Below, in pieces: positions 1 to 6,762 of a DNA stretch of 7,447 nucleotides (its first letter is position 1; every line of letters starts with the position of its first letter). The stretch comes from an uncultured Actinomycetes bacterium (GTDB taxonomy: Bacteria; Actinomycetota; Actinomycetes; Nanopelagicales; Nanopelagicaceae). Location: contig CAIMCU010000161.1 of the NCBI GenBank assembly GCA_903839585.1, forward strand, positions 1 through 7,447. The letters run 5' to 3'. The notes beneath the pieces are model-generated. The model was not told the DNA's origin and did no database searches. It saw only the letters and a program-made list of their open reading frames with translations. The position numbers and the translations under genes are program-made.

Positions 1-994
1 ATGCAATCTTCTTATCTGCGACCATTACTGGTTGACCTTGAGTTGCTTGGAGCTTCTTTGCAGCTTGTTCAATAATGCGAAGTGACTGCTCAAGTTCGTT
101 AATACGAATTAGGAAGCGTCCGTAAACATCGCATGTATCTGCTGTAACAACATCAAACTCGTAATTCTCATACCCTGAGTAAGGCTGAAGTTTGCGAAGA
201 TCTAGTGGAAGTCCAGTAGAGCGAATCACTGGACCTGTAATTCCAAGGGTTGTTGCGCCAGCTAAATCAAGGTATCCAATACCTTCGGTGCGCTTCATCC
301 AGATGCTGTTTCCAACAAGCAACTTCTCGTTGTCCTTAAAACTCTTTCGCAGATCTGCAACAGTTGCAAGAATCTTTGCTACTGCACCTTCTGGAAGATC
401 CTGAGCAACTCCGCCTGGACGAACGTATGCCATATTCATACGTAGACCTGAGACAAATTCAAAGATATCGAGAACCTTCTCGCGTTCACGGAAGCAGAAG
501 ATCATCGGTGAAAGCGCACCGAGTTCAAGCGCACCTGTGCCGAGAGCAACCATGTGGGATGAGATTCGATTGAACTCCATCATCATGACGCGGATTGCGC
601 TTGCACGCTCAGTTACATCATCTGTAATTCCAAGTAGCTTCTCAACTGCAAGGCAGTAAGCGGTCTCATTAAAAAGTGGTGCCAGGTAATCCATACGGGT
701 AACGAATGTTGTTCCTTGAGTCCAGTTGCGGTACTCAATGTTCTTTTCAATACCTGTATGTAAGTAACCAATTCCGCAACGTACTTCGGTAACTGTTTCG
801 CCCTCAAGCTCTAGAACTAAACGAAGAACACCGTGCGTTGATGGATGTTGTGGACCCATGTTTACAACTACGCGCTCTTCCTTAGCCTGACCAATCTCAG
901 TTACGAGTGAGTCCCAATCTCCACCTGTTACAGAGAAGACGGTTCCTTCAGTGGTTTCGCGTGAGGATGCGTATGGATCTGCGTATGTACTCAC
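1..994 (-). CDS. nuoD: NADH-quinone oxidoreductase subunit D (NuoD), 3' end cut by the window edge
   Basis: This is the 49-kDa-type subunit of respiratory complex I, in the peripheral arm next to the membrane, where with NuoB it forms the quinone-reduction pocket. About 331 codons are visible from a GTG at 994; actinobacterial NuoD is about 440 residues, so roughly a quarter is missing beyond base 1. The family signature [10 protein letters not shown] lies at residues 46-55 with H50 and H54, followed by [10 protein letters not shown] (about 76-85) and [11 protein letters not shown] (about 100-110). Y103 in that last motif and the histidines match positions known in the family to contact quinone. 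Further on are [28 protein letters not shown] and [15 protein letters not shown]. The GTG overlaps the nuoC stop by four bases (GTGA), with GGAGG eight bases upstream, which indicates coupled translation. Identification is firm; only the 3' end is unseen. Confidence 0.97.
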   Translation of the reverse strand, partial: MSTYADPYASSRETTEGTVFSVTGGDWDSLVTEIGQAKEERVVVNMGPQHPSTHGVLRLVLELEGETVTEVRCGIGYLHTGIEKNIEYRNWTQGTTFVTRMDYLAPLFNETAYCLAVEKLLGITDDVTERASAIRVMMMEFNRISSHMVALGTGALELGALSPMIFCFREREKVLDIFEFVSGLRMNMAYVRPGGVAQDLPEGAVAKILATVADLRKSFKDNEKLLVGNSIWMKRTEGIGYLDLAGATTLGITGPVIRSTGLPLDLRKLQPYSGYENYEFDVVTADTCDVYGRFLIRINELEQSLRIIEQAAKKLQATQGQPVMVADKKIA

Positions 995-1638
995 TTGTAC
1001 GACCTCCGCTCTGATGGAGGTGGAGTTGTGGCACCTTTGTACTCAACAGCAATTCCGCCAAGATCGTAATCTTTACGTTGTGGGTGACCCTGCCAATCAT
1101 CTGGCATAAGGATGCGAGTTAAACCTGGGTGGCCATCAAAGATAATTCCGAACATGTCAAAGGTTTCACGCTCGTGCCAGTTGTTACCTGCCCATACTTC
1201 AACAAGTGATGGAATATGTGGATCTGAATCGGAGACACTTACCTCAAGACGAATACGTTGATTGTTTGTAATTGATAGCAATGGATAAACTGCATGAAGT
1301 TCGCGGCCAGCATCTGTTGGATAGTGAACTCCGCTAACACCCATGCACATCTCAAACTTAAGCTTGTCGCGAAGAGTGCGAGCAACTTCGACTAGACGCT
1401 CTCGCTTGATGTGAAGTGTCAGCTCGTTGCGATCGACTACAACGCGTTCAATCGCGTCGTTGAAATCTGGGTATGCACGCTCTAAATCATCGGCTACCTG
1501 ATCAAAGTAACCGCCAAATGGACGCTGGGATGAGCCTGCACCGGCAGCGATATGAACGAGACCACCGTAACCTGAGGTGTCGCCGGTTCCGTGGGTGCCG
1601 AACATGCCGTGGTCTGCGCCTTTGTTATCGAGGGTCAT
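991..1638 (-). CDS. nuoC: NADH-quinone oxidoreductase subunit C (NuoC)
   Basis: This is the 30-kDa-type subunit of complex I, a peripheral-arm protein without cofactors that packs against NuoB and NuoD. It has 215 residues. The family signature is at about 153-171, with [18 protein letters not shown], followed by [19 protein letters not shown] (about 173-191). The N-terminal 45 residues carry [15 protein letters not shown] and RPFGGYF, an extension I associate with actinobacterial NuoC; it starts somewhat later here than in mycobacterial homologues. [21 protein letters not shown] (about 100-120) is also typical. The ATG at 1638 shares one base with the nuoB TAA stop (TAATG) and has no strong Shine-Dalgarno, so translation probably restarts after nuoB. 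The end overlaps the nuoD start by four bases. There is no NuoC-NuoD fusion of the kind known in enterobacteria. Confidence 0.97.
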   Translation of the reverse strand: MTLDNKGADHGMFGTHGTGDTSGYGGLVHIAAGAGSSQRPFGGYFDQVADDLERAYPDFNDAIERVVVDRNELTLHIKRERLVEVARTLRDKLKFEMCMGVSGVHYPTDAGRELHAVYPLLSITNNQRIRLEVSVSDSDPHIPSLVEVWAGNNWHERETFDMFGIIFDGHPGLTRILMPDDWQGHPQRKDYDLGGIAVEYKGATTPPPSERRSYK

Positions 1639-2192
1639 TAGGCCAACAATCCATTGAGTTGGTGCGTTGGCTTTGCGGCCATTGCCGCTGCCTCTACCTC
1701 TTTAATAACGCGCTCACGGTTTGGTCCAAGCTTCTCGTCATTGATTGACTCGTGCAGCTTAAGAATCGCATCCATCAACATCTCAGGACGTGGTGGACAG
1801 CCAGGTAGATAGATATCAACTGGAACAACGTGATCAACACCTTGAACCACTGCGTAGTTGTTAAACATTCCACCGGAAGATGCACAAGCACCCATTGCAA
1901 GAACCCACTTAGGAGCTGCCATTTGATCGTAAATCTGACGAAGCACTGGAGCCATCTTGTTAGTAACGCGTCCTGCAACGATCATGAGATCTGCCTGACG
2001 TGGAGATGCGCGGAAAACCTCCATACCAAAACGTGCCAAGTCGTAACGACCGGCACCGGCTGCCATCATCTCAATTGCACAACATGCAAGACCAAAGGTT
2101 GCAGGCCATAGCGAGTTCTTACGCATATAACCTGCAAGTTTTTCAACTGAGGTTAAAACGATTCCGCTTGGTAACTTATCTTCTAATCCCAT
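1638..2192 (-). CDS. nuoB: NADH-quinone oxidoreductase subunit B (NuoB)
   Basis: This is the PSST-type subunit of complex I; it holds iron-sulfur cluster N2, which passes electrons to quinone. The protein has 184 residues from an ATG at 2192. The adjacent cysteines C37 and C38 in [11 protein letters not shown]103 in MGACASSGG and C132 in LPGCPPRPE are the expected N2 ligands, and all are present. The frame stays open to an ATG at 2213 (seven more residues), but I prefer 2192: GGAGG sits six bases before it, the product then begins [10 protein letters not shown] as in actinobacterial homologues, and the overlap with nuoA drops from 31 to 10 bases. It ends in TAATG, sharing one base with nuoC. 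Identification is firm; the start is well supported. Confidence 0.97.
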   Translation of the reverse strand: MGLEDKLPSGIVLTSVEKLAGYMRKNSLWPATFGLACCAIEMMAAGAGRYDLARFGMEVFRASPRQADLMIVAGRVTNKMAPVLRQIYDQMAAPKWVLAMGACASSGGMFNNYAVVQGVDHVVPVDIYLPGCPPRPEMLMDAILKLHESINDEKLGPNRERVIKEVEAAAMAAKPTHQLNGLLA

Positions 2193-2548
2193 TCGAGGCC
2201 TCCGCGTCGCCATACATATGCATAGGCAACAAAGACTGTTCCAATAAATATTGCCATCTCGATTAAGCCAAACAGTCCGAGGGAGTCAAAGGTGACCGCC
2301 CATGGATAGAGGAAAACGATTTCGATATCAAAGATAATAAAGAGCATCGCAGTTAAGAAGTACTTAACTGGGAAACGGCCGCCTTCGGCCGCCTGTGGTG
2401 ATGGTTCGATTCCGCACTCATACGCATCAAGCTTTGCCCGGTTGTAACGCTTTGGACCGGTGAGGGCTCCGAGCACGATTGAGATGACTCCAAAGGCAAG
2501 ACCGGGAACGATCATCGCTAGCAGTGGAACATACGGGTTTGTGCTCAC
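2183..2548 (-). CDS. nuoA: NADH-quinone oxidoreductase subunit A (NuoA)
   Basis: This is the small membrane subunit (ND3-type) of complex I, at the junction of membrane and peripheral arms. It has 121 residues from a GTG start. Three hydrophobic segments are visible at about 8-29, 63-84 and 89-112. The cytoplasmic loop holds the conserved YECGIEP at 43-49 with C45, and the second segment begins [13 protein letters not shown] (58-70) with the conserved acidic pair D74 and E76 in [12 protein letters not shown]. The gene follows menG by 39 bases and opens the nuo run. An AGGA lies just upstream, but the same bases form a TAGGAT that could be a -10 box for a leaderless transcript. The coding sequence contains two adjacent inverted repeats at 2350-2391. 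Identification is firm. Confidence 0.96.
   Translation of the reverse strand: MSTNPYVPLLAMIVPGLAFGVISIVLGALTGPKRYNRAKLDAYECGIEPSPQAAEGGRFPVKYFLTAMLFIIFDIEIVFLYPWAVTFDSLGLFGLIEMAIFIGTVFVAYAYVWRRGGLEWD
2350..2391. repeat. Two adjacent inverted repeats inside nuoA
   Basis: CAGTTAAG and CTTAACTG (2350-2357 and 2363-2370) are perfect eight-base arms around a five-base loop. Five bases later, CGGCCG occurs twice around CCTT (2376-2391); it is also part of a near-tandem repeat of CGGCCGCCT at 2376-2395. They encode the conserved VKYFLTA and the adjoining AAEGGR, so protein constraint may explain part of the pattern. In the nuo mRNA they could form two consecutive hairpins. Confidence 0.55.
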
Positions 2549-2554
2549 GCGGAA

Positions 2555-2560
2555 ATCCTA
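2555..2560 (-). promoter_or_regulatory. Possible -10 box for a leaderless nuoA transcript
   Basis: TAGGAT on the minus strand fits the TANNNT pattern and is followed by exactly six bases before the nuoA GTG. This is the spacing expected if transcription began at the start codon, an arrangement common in actinobacteria. No convincing -35 is seen about 17 bases further upstream. The AGGA inside this hexamer could instead be a Shine-Dalgarno, so either reading is possible and nuoA may simply be read through from menG. Confidence 0.3.
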
Positions 2561-2576
2561 AGCCGGCCAAGGGGGT

Positions 2577-2591
2577 GGTCGTGACCGTCAC
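2577..2591. repeat. Overlapping small palindromes at the menG-nuoA junction
   Basis: GGTC-GT-GACC (2577-2586) and GTGAC-C-GTCAC (2581-2591) overlap each other and the menG stop codon. They could be an operator or a short hairpin; arms of four and five bases may also arise by chance. No T-run follows, so a terminator is unlikely. Confidence 0.3.
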
Positions 2592-3280
2592 ACTTTATAG
2601 GCGCTGTGAACTGCGACAACTCCACCGGTGAGGTTCTTCCATGTAACCCGGCTCCACCCGGCGGCCTCAATCTTGGCTGCGAGCGCCCTCTGATCTGGCC
2701 AGGCTCGGATCGATTCGGCGAGGTAGATATAGGCATCTGGGTTTGAGGAGGTTTTCCGGGCGATAGCTGGAAGGGCCCGCATGAGGTAGTTGATATATAT
2801 GGTGCGAAATGGGCGCCAGGTTGGGCTTGAGAACTCAGCCACAACGAGCCTCCCACCCTTTTTGACCACACGAAGCGCCTCTTTGAGCGCCTTGTCGGTG
2901 TCGTTGGTGTTTCGGAGTCCAAAGGAGATGGTCAAAAGGTCAAAGCGCCCATCCTCAAAGGGAAGGTTGAGCGCATCGGCCTTGGTAAAGGGTAGGTGGG
3001 GGCGCACTTTGCGTCCTGCAGCCAGCATCCCCTCTGAAAAATCAGCTGGGATCACATCGGCGCCGGCTTTGGCCAAAGGCTCTGAGCTTGAGCCGGTTCC
3101 AGCGGCCAGGTCCAGAATCTTCATCCCAGGCTTTGGGTCGATGATCGAGGTGGTTGTGCGGCGCCAGGCCTTGGTTCGACCCAGGCTGAGCAGGTCGTTT
3201 ACCAGGTCGTACCTCTTTGCCACGCCATCAAACATCGCAGCAACCTCGGCGGGGTTCTTATCCATATTGGCGCGGGACAT
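2588..3280 (-). CDS. menG: Demethylmenaquinone methyltransferase (MenG/UbiE family)
   Basis: This enzyme transfers a methyl group from S-adenosylmethionine to demethylmenaquinone, the last step of menaquinone synthesis, at the cytoplasmic membrane. It has 230 residues from an ATG at 3280. The SAM-binding motif I is ILDLAAGTG at 55-63; [18 protein letters not shown] (17-34), TISFGLRN (117-124) and [12 protein letters not shown] (187-198) are UbiE/MenG signatures. The frame stays open to a GTG at 3313, but 3280 gives the actinobacterial N-terminus [10 protein letters not shown], so I choose it although no clear Shine-Dalgarno precedes it. A possible leaderless promoter fits this start. The gene is divergent from bioY and leads into nuoA. 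Its base composition is clearly more GC-rich than its neighbours: two 60-base lines counted by hand give 67% and 58%. The family also includes ubiquinone methyltransferases, but the surrounding men genes fix the substrate. Confidence 0.94.
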   Translation of the reverse strand: MSRANMDKNPAEVAAMFDGVAKRYDLVNDLLSLGRTKAWRRTTTSIIDPKPGMKILDLAAGTGSSSEPLAKAGADVIPADFSEGMLAAGRKVRPHLPFTKADALNLPFEDGRFDLLTISFGLRNTNDTDKALKEALRVVKKGGRLVVAEFSSPTWRPFRTIYINYLMRALPAIARKTSSNPDAYIYLAESIRAWPDQRALAAKIEAAGWSRVTWKNLTGGVVAVHSAYKV

Positions 3281-3286
3281 AGGCGC

Positions 3287-3315
3287 ATTCTCTCTAAGAG
3301 TAGGCTCCTCCACAA
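3287..3315 (-). promoter_or_regulatory. Candidate leaderless promoter of menG
   Basis: On the minus strand TTGTGG (3315-3310) and GAGAAT (3292-3287) are separated by exactly 17 bases, and six bases then lead to the menG ATG at 3280. GAGAAT matches four of six bases of the standard -10 and TTGTGG three of six of the -35. The geometry predicts transcription starting at or next to the ATG, which would explain the missing Shine-Dalgarno. Each box is weak on its own; the case rests on the spacing. Confidence 0.35.
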
Positions 3316-3334
3316 CTTAGGAGTTCAACAGCCA

Positions 3335-3352
3335 ATTCTAAAGATTCTAAAG
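3335..3352. repeat. Perfect 9-base tandem repeat upstream of bioY
   Basis: ATTCTAAAG occurs twice in direct succession (3335-3343 and 3344-3352), ending inside the bioY Shine-Dalgarno. Read on the minus strand each copy contains TAGAAT, a five-of-six match to a -10 box facing menG, but no -35 sits 17 bases upstream of either copy. It could be a paired binding site, a duplicated -10, or a chance slippage duplication. Confidence 0.75.
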
Positions 3353-3356
3353 GAGG
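3350..3356 (+). promoter_or_regulatory. Strong ribosome binding site of bioY
   Basis: AAGGAGG lies eight bases before the bioY ATG at 3364. It is the best Shine-Dalgarno in the window and settles the bioY start. It contrasts with menF, next in the run, which has none. Confidence 0.9.
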
Positions 3357-3363
3357 AGCTCTC

Positions 3364-3960
3364 ATGTCGATGGCTACAGGATCACTTCGCCAAGCGGTCT
3401 TTCCGCAAAGCTCTGCTCTTACTCAAGCCCTCTTTGTTCTAGGTGGCGTTGGATTTATCGGTGCACTGGCGCAGATCTCTGTCCCTGTACCTGGATCTCC
3501 TGTTCCTGTAACCGGTCAAACACTTGCTGTACTTCTTATCGGAACAACCTACGGCGCTCGCCTTGGATTTTTAACCTTTGCAACCTACTTAATCTCAGCG
3601 GTAGCTGGCGCACCACTTTTTGCTGCATCTGCTGATCTTCCGAGCTATGGGTTAGCGCGCCTAACCGGTGCAACCGGCGGATACTTAATTGGAATGTTAG
3701 TAGCGAGCTTTGTCTTAGGTTTTCTGGCAGATCGTAGAGCTGATCAGAGCTTTAAAACCTCTTACCTTTCACTCTTAGCTGGAACTATAATTATCTTTGC
3801 ATTCGGATTAACGTGGCTGCATCTTTCACTCGGGCTCTCTTGGTCTGCAACGATTAACGCAGGGTTGACACCGTTTATTCTTGGAGAAGCTTTAAAGATA
3901 GCGATCACTGCAACCGCACTCCCACTCATCTGGAAAAAGATTTCTCAGAAGTTAAAGTAA
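3364..3960 (+). CDS. bioY: Biotin transporter BioY (ECF-type substrate-binding S-component)
   Basis: BioY is the membrane protein that binds biotin and, with the energising ECF A and T proteins, brings it into the cell. It has 198 residues and about six hydrophobic segments (roughly 20-40, 48-63, 67-87, 104-122, 134-157, 165-190). Family motifs are VPGSPVPVTGQTLAVLL at 42-58, AGAPLFA at 81-87, TGATGGYLIG at 101-110 and LTPFILGEALKI near 168-179, where K178 is in the conserved C-terminal region. The start is fixed by AAGGAGG. No bioM/bioN-type ATPase or T-protein gene lies next to it here; in this window it stands alone between menaquinone genes and is followed by menF after 15 bases. It probably shares ECF modules encoded elsewhere or works as a solo BioY; the sequence does not decide this. 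Confidence 0.95.
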   Translation: MSMATGSLRQAVFPQSSALTQALFVLGGVGFIGALAQISVPVPGSPVPVTGQTLAVLLIGTTYGARLGFLTFATYLISAVAGAPLFAASADLPSYGLARLTGATGGYLIGMLVASFVLGFLADRRADQSFKTSYLSLLAGTIIIFAFGLTWLHLSLGLSWSATINAGLTPFILGEALKIAITATALPLIWKKISQKLK

Positions 3961-3975
3961 TCTTCAACTAAACCT

Positions 3976-5196
3976 ATGCCTTCCCTTACTCCTGTTACTA
4001 CTGCGCGTCTTGGTGAACATCTGCCACTCCTTGAGCTGCTACCGGCGAATAATCCCGTTTCCTGGGTACGTGGTGGAGATGGTTTGATCGGTTGGGGAGT
4101 GCACGCGCAAACAACTGTGCGCGGTGTTAACCGCTTTAACGATGCACGCATTTGGTGGCACCAGCAGTTGGAAAAGCTCACAGTCTCAAGTGCTGTGCAA
4201 GCTAGCGGCACTGGACCGTTGCTCTTTACCTCATTCTCCTTTGACCCAGATGAGGAGTCGGTATTAGTTATCCCTGAGGTTGTTGTAGGAATGCGCAATG
4301 GAAGCTCTTGGATTACCTGGATTGGAAATACGCCTCAGCCTGAGCTCAGTGAAAACAAGCCTAAATTCGCAGCAAATAGCTTTGAGTGGAGCGAGGGCTC
4401 TATATCTGAAAACCAATGGCGTGATCGAGTCGCCCAAGCGATTGAAAAAATCGCATCAACCCCATTAGAAAAGGTAGTTCTTGCCAGGGACTTAACTGCA
4501 ACAGGGGCTCACTCAATAGATGCGCGCGCACTTTTGAACCATCTTGCCGATGAGTATCCATCGACCTGGACTTACTGTGTTGATGGATTACTCGGTGCGA
4601 CTCCAGAGCTTTTACTGCGTCTTTCAAAAGGAATGGTTACATCACGAGTTTTGGCAGGAACCATTAGTAAGACCGGAGATGACGAGAAGGATCTAGCTCT
4701 TGCCGCATCACTTGCAAGAAGCTCAAAGGATTTAGAGGAGCATGAGTTTGCAGTTCGTTCCGTTGCAGAAGCTCTTGAACCCTTCTGCGCATCAACAAAC
4801 GTTCCAGAAACTCCCTTTGTTCTCCATTTAGCAAATGTTATGCACCTTGCAACCGATGTAACTGGGGCTTTGATTGAATCAAAGCGCGAGATAGATGCCT
4901 TTGCAATTCTTGAGAAGCTCCATCCTTCAGCTGCTGTCTGCGGAACGCCGACAGAGTTGGCCTCTAAAGTTATTTCAGAGATTGAAGGAATGAACCGCGG
5001 TCGCTATGCAGGGCCAGTTGGTTGGATTGACTCTCGCGGAGATGGTGAGCTTGGTTTGGCGCTGCGATGCGGACAGATTACAGAAAATCAGATTCGAGTA
5101 TTTGCTGGCTGTGGAATTGTGGCTGGCTCTAACCCTGATAAAGAGTTACTAGAAAGCAGTGCAAAGTTTGCGCCAATGCGCAGCGCCTTACAGTGA
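3976..5196 (+). CDS. menF: Isochorismate synthase (MenF type)
   Basis: MenF converts chorismate to isochorismate, the entry step of menaquinone synthesis, in the cytoplasm with Mg2+. It has 406 residues, a usual family length. The chorismate-binding domain fills the C-terminal two thirds: EKVVLARD at 165-172, where K166 corresponds to the catalytic lysine of the MenF/EntC family; GATPELLLRL at 208-217; SRVLAGTISKTGD at 223-235; KDLEEHEF at 251-258; HPSAAVCGTPT at 316-326; GRYAGPVGW at 342-350; and AGCGIVAGSNPDKELLES at 377-394. All key motifs appear intact. The ATG lies 15 bases after bioY with no Shine-Dalgarno in the gap, so translation is probably coupled to bioY or initiates without one. 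The stop overlaps the end of menD on the other strand by nine bases. A siderophore (EntC/DhbC) or salicylate synthase is the alternative; menD and menC next door favour MenF. Confidence 0.93.
   Translation: MPSLTPVTTARLGEHLPLLELLPANNPVSWVRGGDGLIGWGVHAQTTVRGVNRFNDARIWWHQQLEKLTVSSAVQASGTGPLLFTSFSFDPDEESVLVIPEVVVGMRNGSSWITWIGNTPQPELSENKPKFAANSFEWSEGSISENQWRDRVAQAIEKIASTPLEKVVLARDLTATGAHSIDARALLNHLADEYPSTWTYCVDGLLGATPELLLRLSKGMVTSRVLAGTISKTGDDEKDLALAASLARSSKDLEEHEFAVRSVAEALEPFCASTNVPETPFVLHLANVMHLATDVTGALIESKREIDAFAILEKLHPSAAVCGTPTELASKVISEIEGMNRGRYAGPVGWIDSRGDGELGLALRCGQITENQIRVFAGCGIVAGSNPDKELLESSAKFAPMRSALQ
5169..5182. other. Short GC-rich inverted repeat at the convergent menF/menD ends
   Basis: TGCGC and GCGCA form a perfect five-base stem with a four-base loop (CAAT), just before the menF stop and just beyond the menD stop. 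Neither strand shows a T-run after it, so it is at best a weak bidirectional terminator lying inside menF. No better terminator is visible between the two genes. Confidence 0.3.
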
Positions 5197-6762
5197 CGCC
5201 ATCTTGTCATAAATACTCTTAATCAACTCAGCGTTTGATTCACGGCTGGGTGCTGAAACTACGCAGATAGACACTCCCTTTACCGGCTTAGAAAGCTGGG
5301 CGATCAACGCAGATGTGTTCTCAATCTTTGAGCTTTCATACCCCATCGCTTTTGTAATCGCACAGATATCTAAGTTATGTGGGGTTCCAAATACCGTCTC
5401 AAAACCCGCACTTCCACGGGCGTTGAGTGTTGAAAAGATTCCGCCGCCATTGTTATCTATAACAAAGATACGAAGGTTGATCTCTTCATTTTGAATGAGC
5501 CCAGTGAGATCGTGGAGAAAACCCAAATCACCAATTACTGCAACGCACTCTTTGCGGACAGAGGCGATGCCTAAGGCGGTGGAGATATTGCCATCGATTC
5601 CAGCCAGGCCACGGTTTGCAAAGGTTTCAACTCCAGATCGTGCAGCGGCAAACCCCTCAATATCTCTAATCGGTCTTGAGGATGAGATAAAGAGCGAGGT
5701 TGAAGATGGAATTCTGGCACCTATCTCGCGAGCAATAACCGGCTCTGACCACGCAGAGAGTTCGCTAACGACCTTTGCGGTGCGCTGTGAGTACTTACTC
5801 CACTTTGCAACCCACTCTGGATCGGCTGCAGCAACTTCGACCTTAGGAAGCTCAAGGAATCTCTGATCTGCACTGCGATCTGAGTCGACTGTAGCCATGC
5901 GCGGATCAATGACAATCTTCTTGCGCGCAGATGAAATCAGAGAGTTAATAGAACGTGAAAGCGTGGTCCTGCCAATAACAACTACGGTGTCTGGGGTTAA
6001 GTCCTTTGCGATCGTAGTAGATGTTAAGAAGATACTTGCGTGAGATTGTGCAGATGCAAAAGTGAGCGGATCTTCGGCGATAACCGGCCATCCAAGCTCT
6101 TTAGAAAACTTCTCAACATCAGCGGCATCAAAACCTGCACGATCCTGCCCAATGATTAAAACTCCATGGGTGCTCTTTGAGTTAAATACTCCAGCTTTCT
6201 TGCGATCAAAGATGCGTGGTGGTGTTACAACGATTGCATCCAACCATGAACTGTCTTCATCTCCGATAAGCGGTTCATCAAACTGAACGTTGATATGAAC
6301 AGGCCCTGTTTGAAGTGCGTTCAGTGGCATCTCAAGCGGATACACCGCACCAGAAACATCGGCAAAGTAACGAACAGATTTTCCAAAGATTCGAGCCTGC
6401 TCAGTCGTTTGATTAGCCCCTGTTTTACGTAGCTCAGCTGGGCGATCGGCTGTAATTACAAAGAGAGGGGTATTTGAGTGAGATGCTTCTAAGACCGCTG
6501 GGTGATAGTTGGCTACCGCCGTACCGCTTGTGCACACAATTGGTACGGGACGTTTGCTTGCCTTTGCAACGCCTAATGCAAAGAAGGCAGCGGTGCGCTC
6601 ATCGATTCGAACATGGAGTTTGATCAAACCCTTTTCACTAGCAGCAAAGAGCGCAAGTGTTAAAGGGGCGTTGCGCGAACCTGGTGAGATAACAGCATCG
6701 GTGATTCCAGCCTCAAGAATCTGTCTAACGATGACGCGGGCTAACCTAGTAGAGGTGCTCAC
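5188..6762 (-). CDS. menD: SEPHCHC synthase (MenD), thiamine-diphosphate dependent
   Basis: MenD joins isochorismate and 2-oxoglutarate, with loss of CO2, to give 2-succinyl-5-enolpyruvyl-6-hydroxy-3-cyclohexene-1-carboxylate. It has 524 residues from a GTG at 6762. The N-terminal domain shows ISPGSRNAPL (25-34), HVRIDERTAAFF (50-61) with E55 matching the catalytic glutamate of the family, CTSGTAVANYHPAV (77-90) and ITADRPAELRKTGANQTT (103-120). The C-terminal cofactor domain shows NRGLAGIDG (383-391), GDLGFLHDLTGL (411-422) and DNNGGGIFS (436-444), the metal and diphosphate site. The frame extends to an ATG at 6804, but 6762 gives the usual start MSTSTRLARV, has GGGAG eight bases upstream and overlaps the menC stop by four bases (GTGA). 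Its end overlaps menF in tail-to-tail orientation. Identification is firm. Confidence 0.96.
   Translation of the reverse strand: MSTSTRLARVIVRQILEAGITDAVISPGSRNAPLTLALFAASEKGLIKLHVRIDERTAAFFALGVAKASKRPVPIVCTSGTAVANYHPAVLEASHSNTPLFVITADRPAELRKTGANQTTEQARIFGKSVRYFADVSGAVYPLEMPLNALQTGPVHINVQFDEPLIGDEDSSWLDAIVVTPPRIFDRKKAGVFNSKSTHGVLIIGQDRAGFDAADVEKFSKELGWPVIAEDPLTFASAQSHASIFLTSTTIAKDLTPDTVVVIGRTTLSRSINSLISSARKKIVIDPRMATVDSDRSADQRFLELPKVEVAAADPEWVAKWSKYSQRTAKVVSELSAWSEPVIAREIGARIPSSTSLFISSSRPIRDIEGFAAARSGVETFANRGLAGIDGNISTALGIASVRKECVAVIGDLGFLHDLTGLIQNEEINLRIFVIDNNGGGIFSTLNARGSAGFETVFGTPHNLDICAITKAMGYESSKIENTSALIAQLSKPVKGVSICVVSAPSRESNAELIKSIYDKMASL

Larger units (their letters stand above)
3281..3363. 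promoter_or_regulatory. Divergent control region between menG and bioY
   Basis: These 83 bases must hold the start signals of both the menG-nuo run (minus) and bioY-menF (plus). Visible are a strong Shine-Dalgarno for bioY, a 9-base tandem repeat at 3335-3352, a possible promoter for menG at 3287-3315 and a small inverted repeat AACT-TAGG-AGTT at 3314-3325. One TTGAAC on the minus strand (3325-3330) resembles a half-site of the biotin repressor BioQ, but I see no properly spaced second half, so biotin control is not shown. No plus-strand -10/-35 pair for bioY stands out. No riboswitch-like structure is evident, and the region is too short for most. Confidence 0.6.

Noticed and set aside
2193..2213. 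Longer nuoB start (ATG at 2213)
   Set aside because: The shorter start at 2192 has GGAGG at good spacing, matches the family N-terminus and reduces the overlap with nuoA.
2545..2922. Open frame of 125 codons on the minus strand across menG and the nuoA upstream region
   Set aside because: It lies inside menG in another frame, is rich in Pro, Arg and Ser with no recognisable motif, and is explained by the high GC of menG.
3281..3313. Longer menG start (GTG at 3313)
   Set aside because: Actinobacterial MenG starts at MSRA-type sequence, matching the ATG at 3280; the extra residues look like untranslated leader and overlap the probable promoter.
2790..3320. Open frame of 176 codons on the plus strand opposite menG
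   Set aside because: It is antisense to a clearly recognised methyltransferase, has no family motif or ribosome binding site, and long antisense frames are expected in GC-rich genes.
3311..3330. Possible BioQ or BirA operator near bioY
   Set aside because: Only one TTGAAC-like half-site is visible; the second half at the expected spacing is missing, so a biotin-repressor site cannot be claimed.
5495..5866. Open frame of 123 codons on the plus strand opposite menD
   Set aside because: It is antisense to intact menD motifs and has no recognisable domain or start signals.
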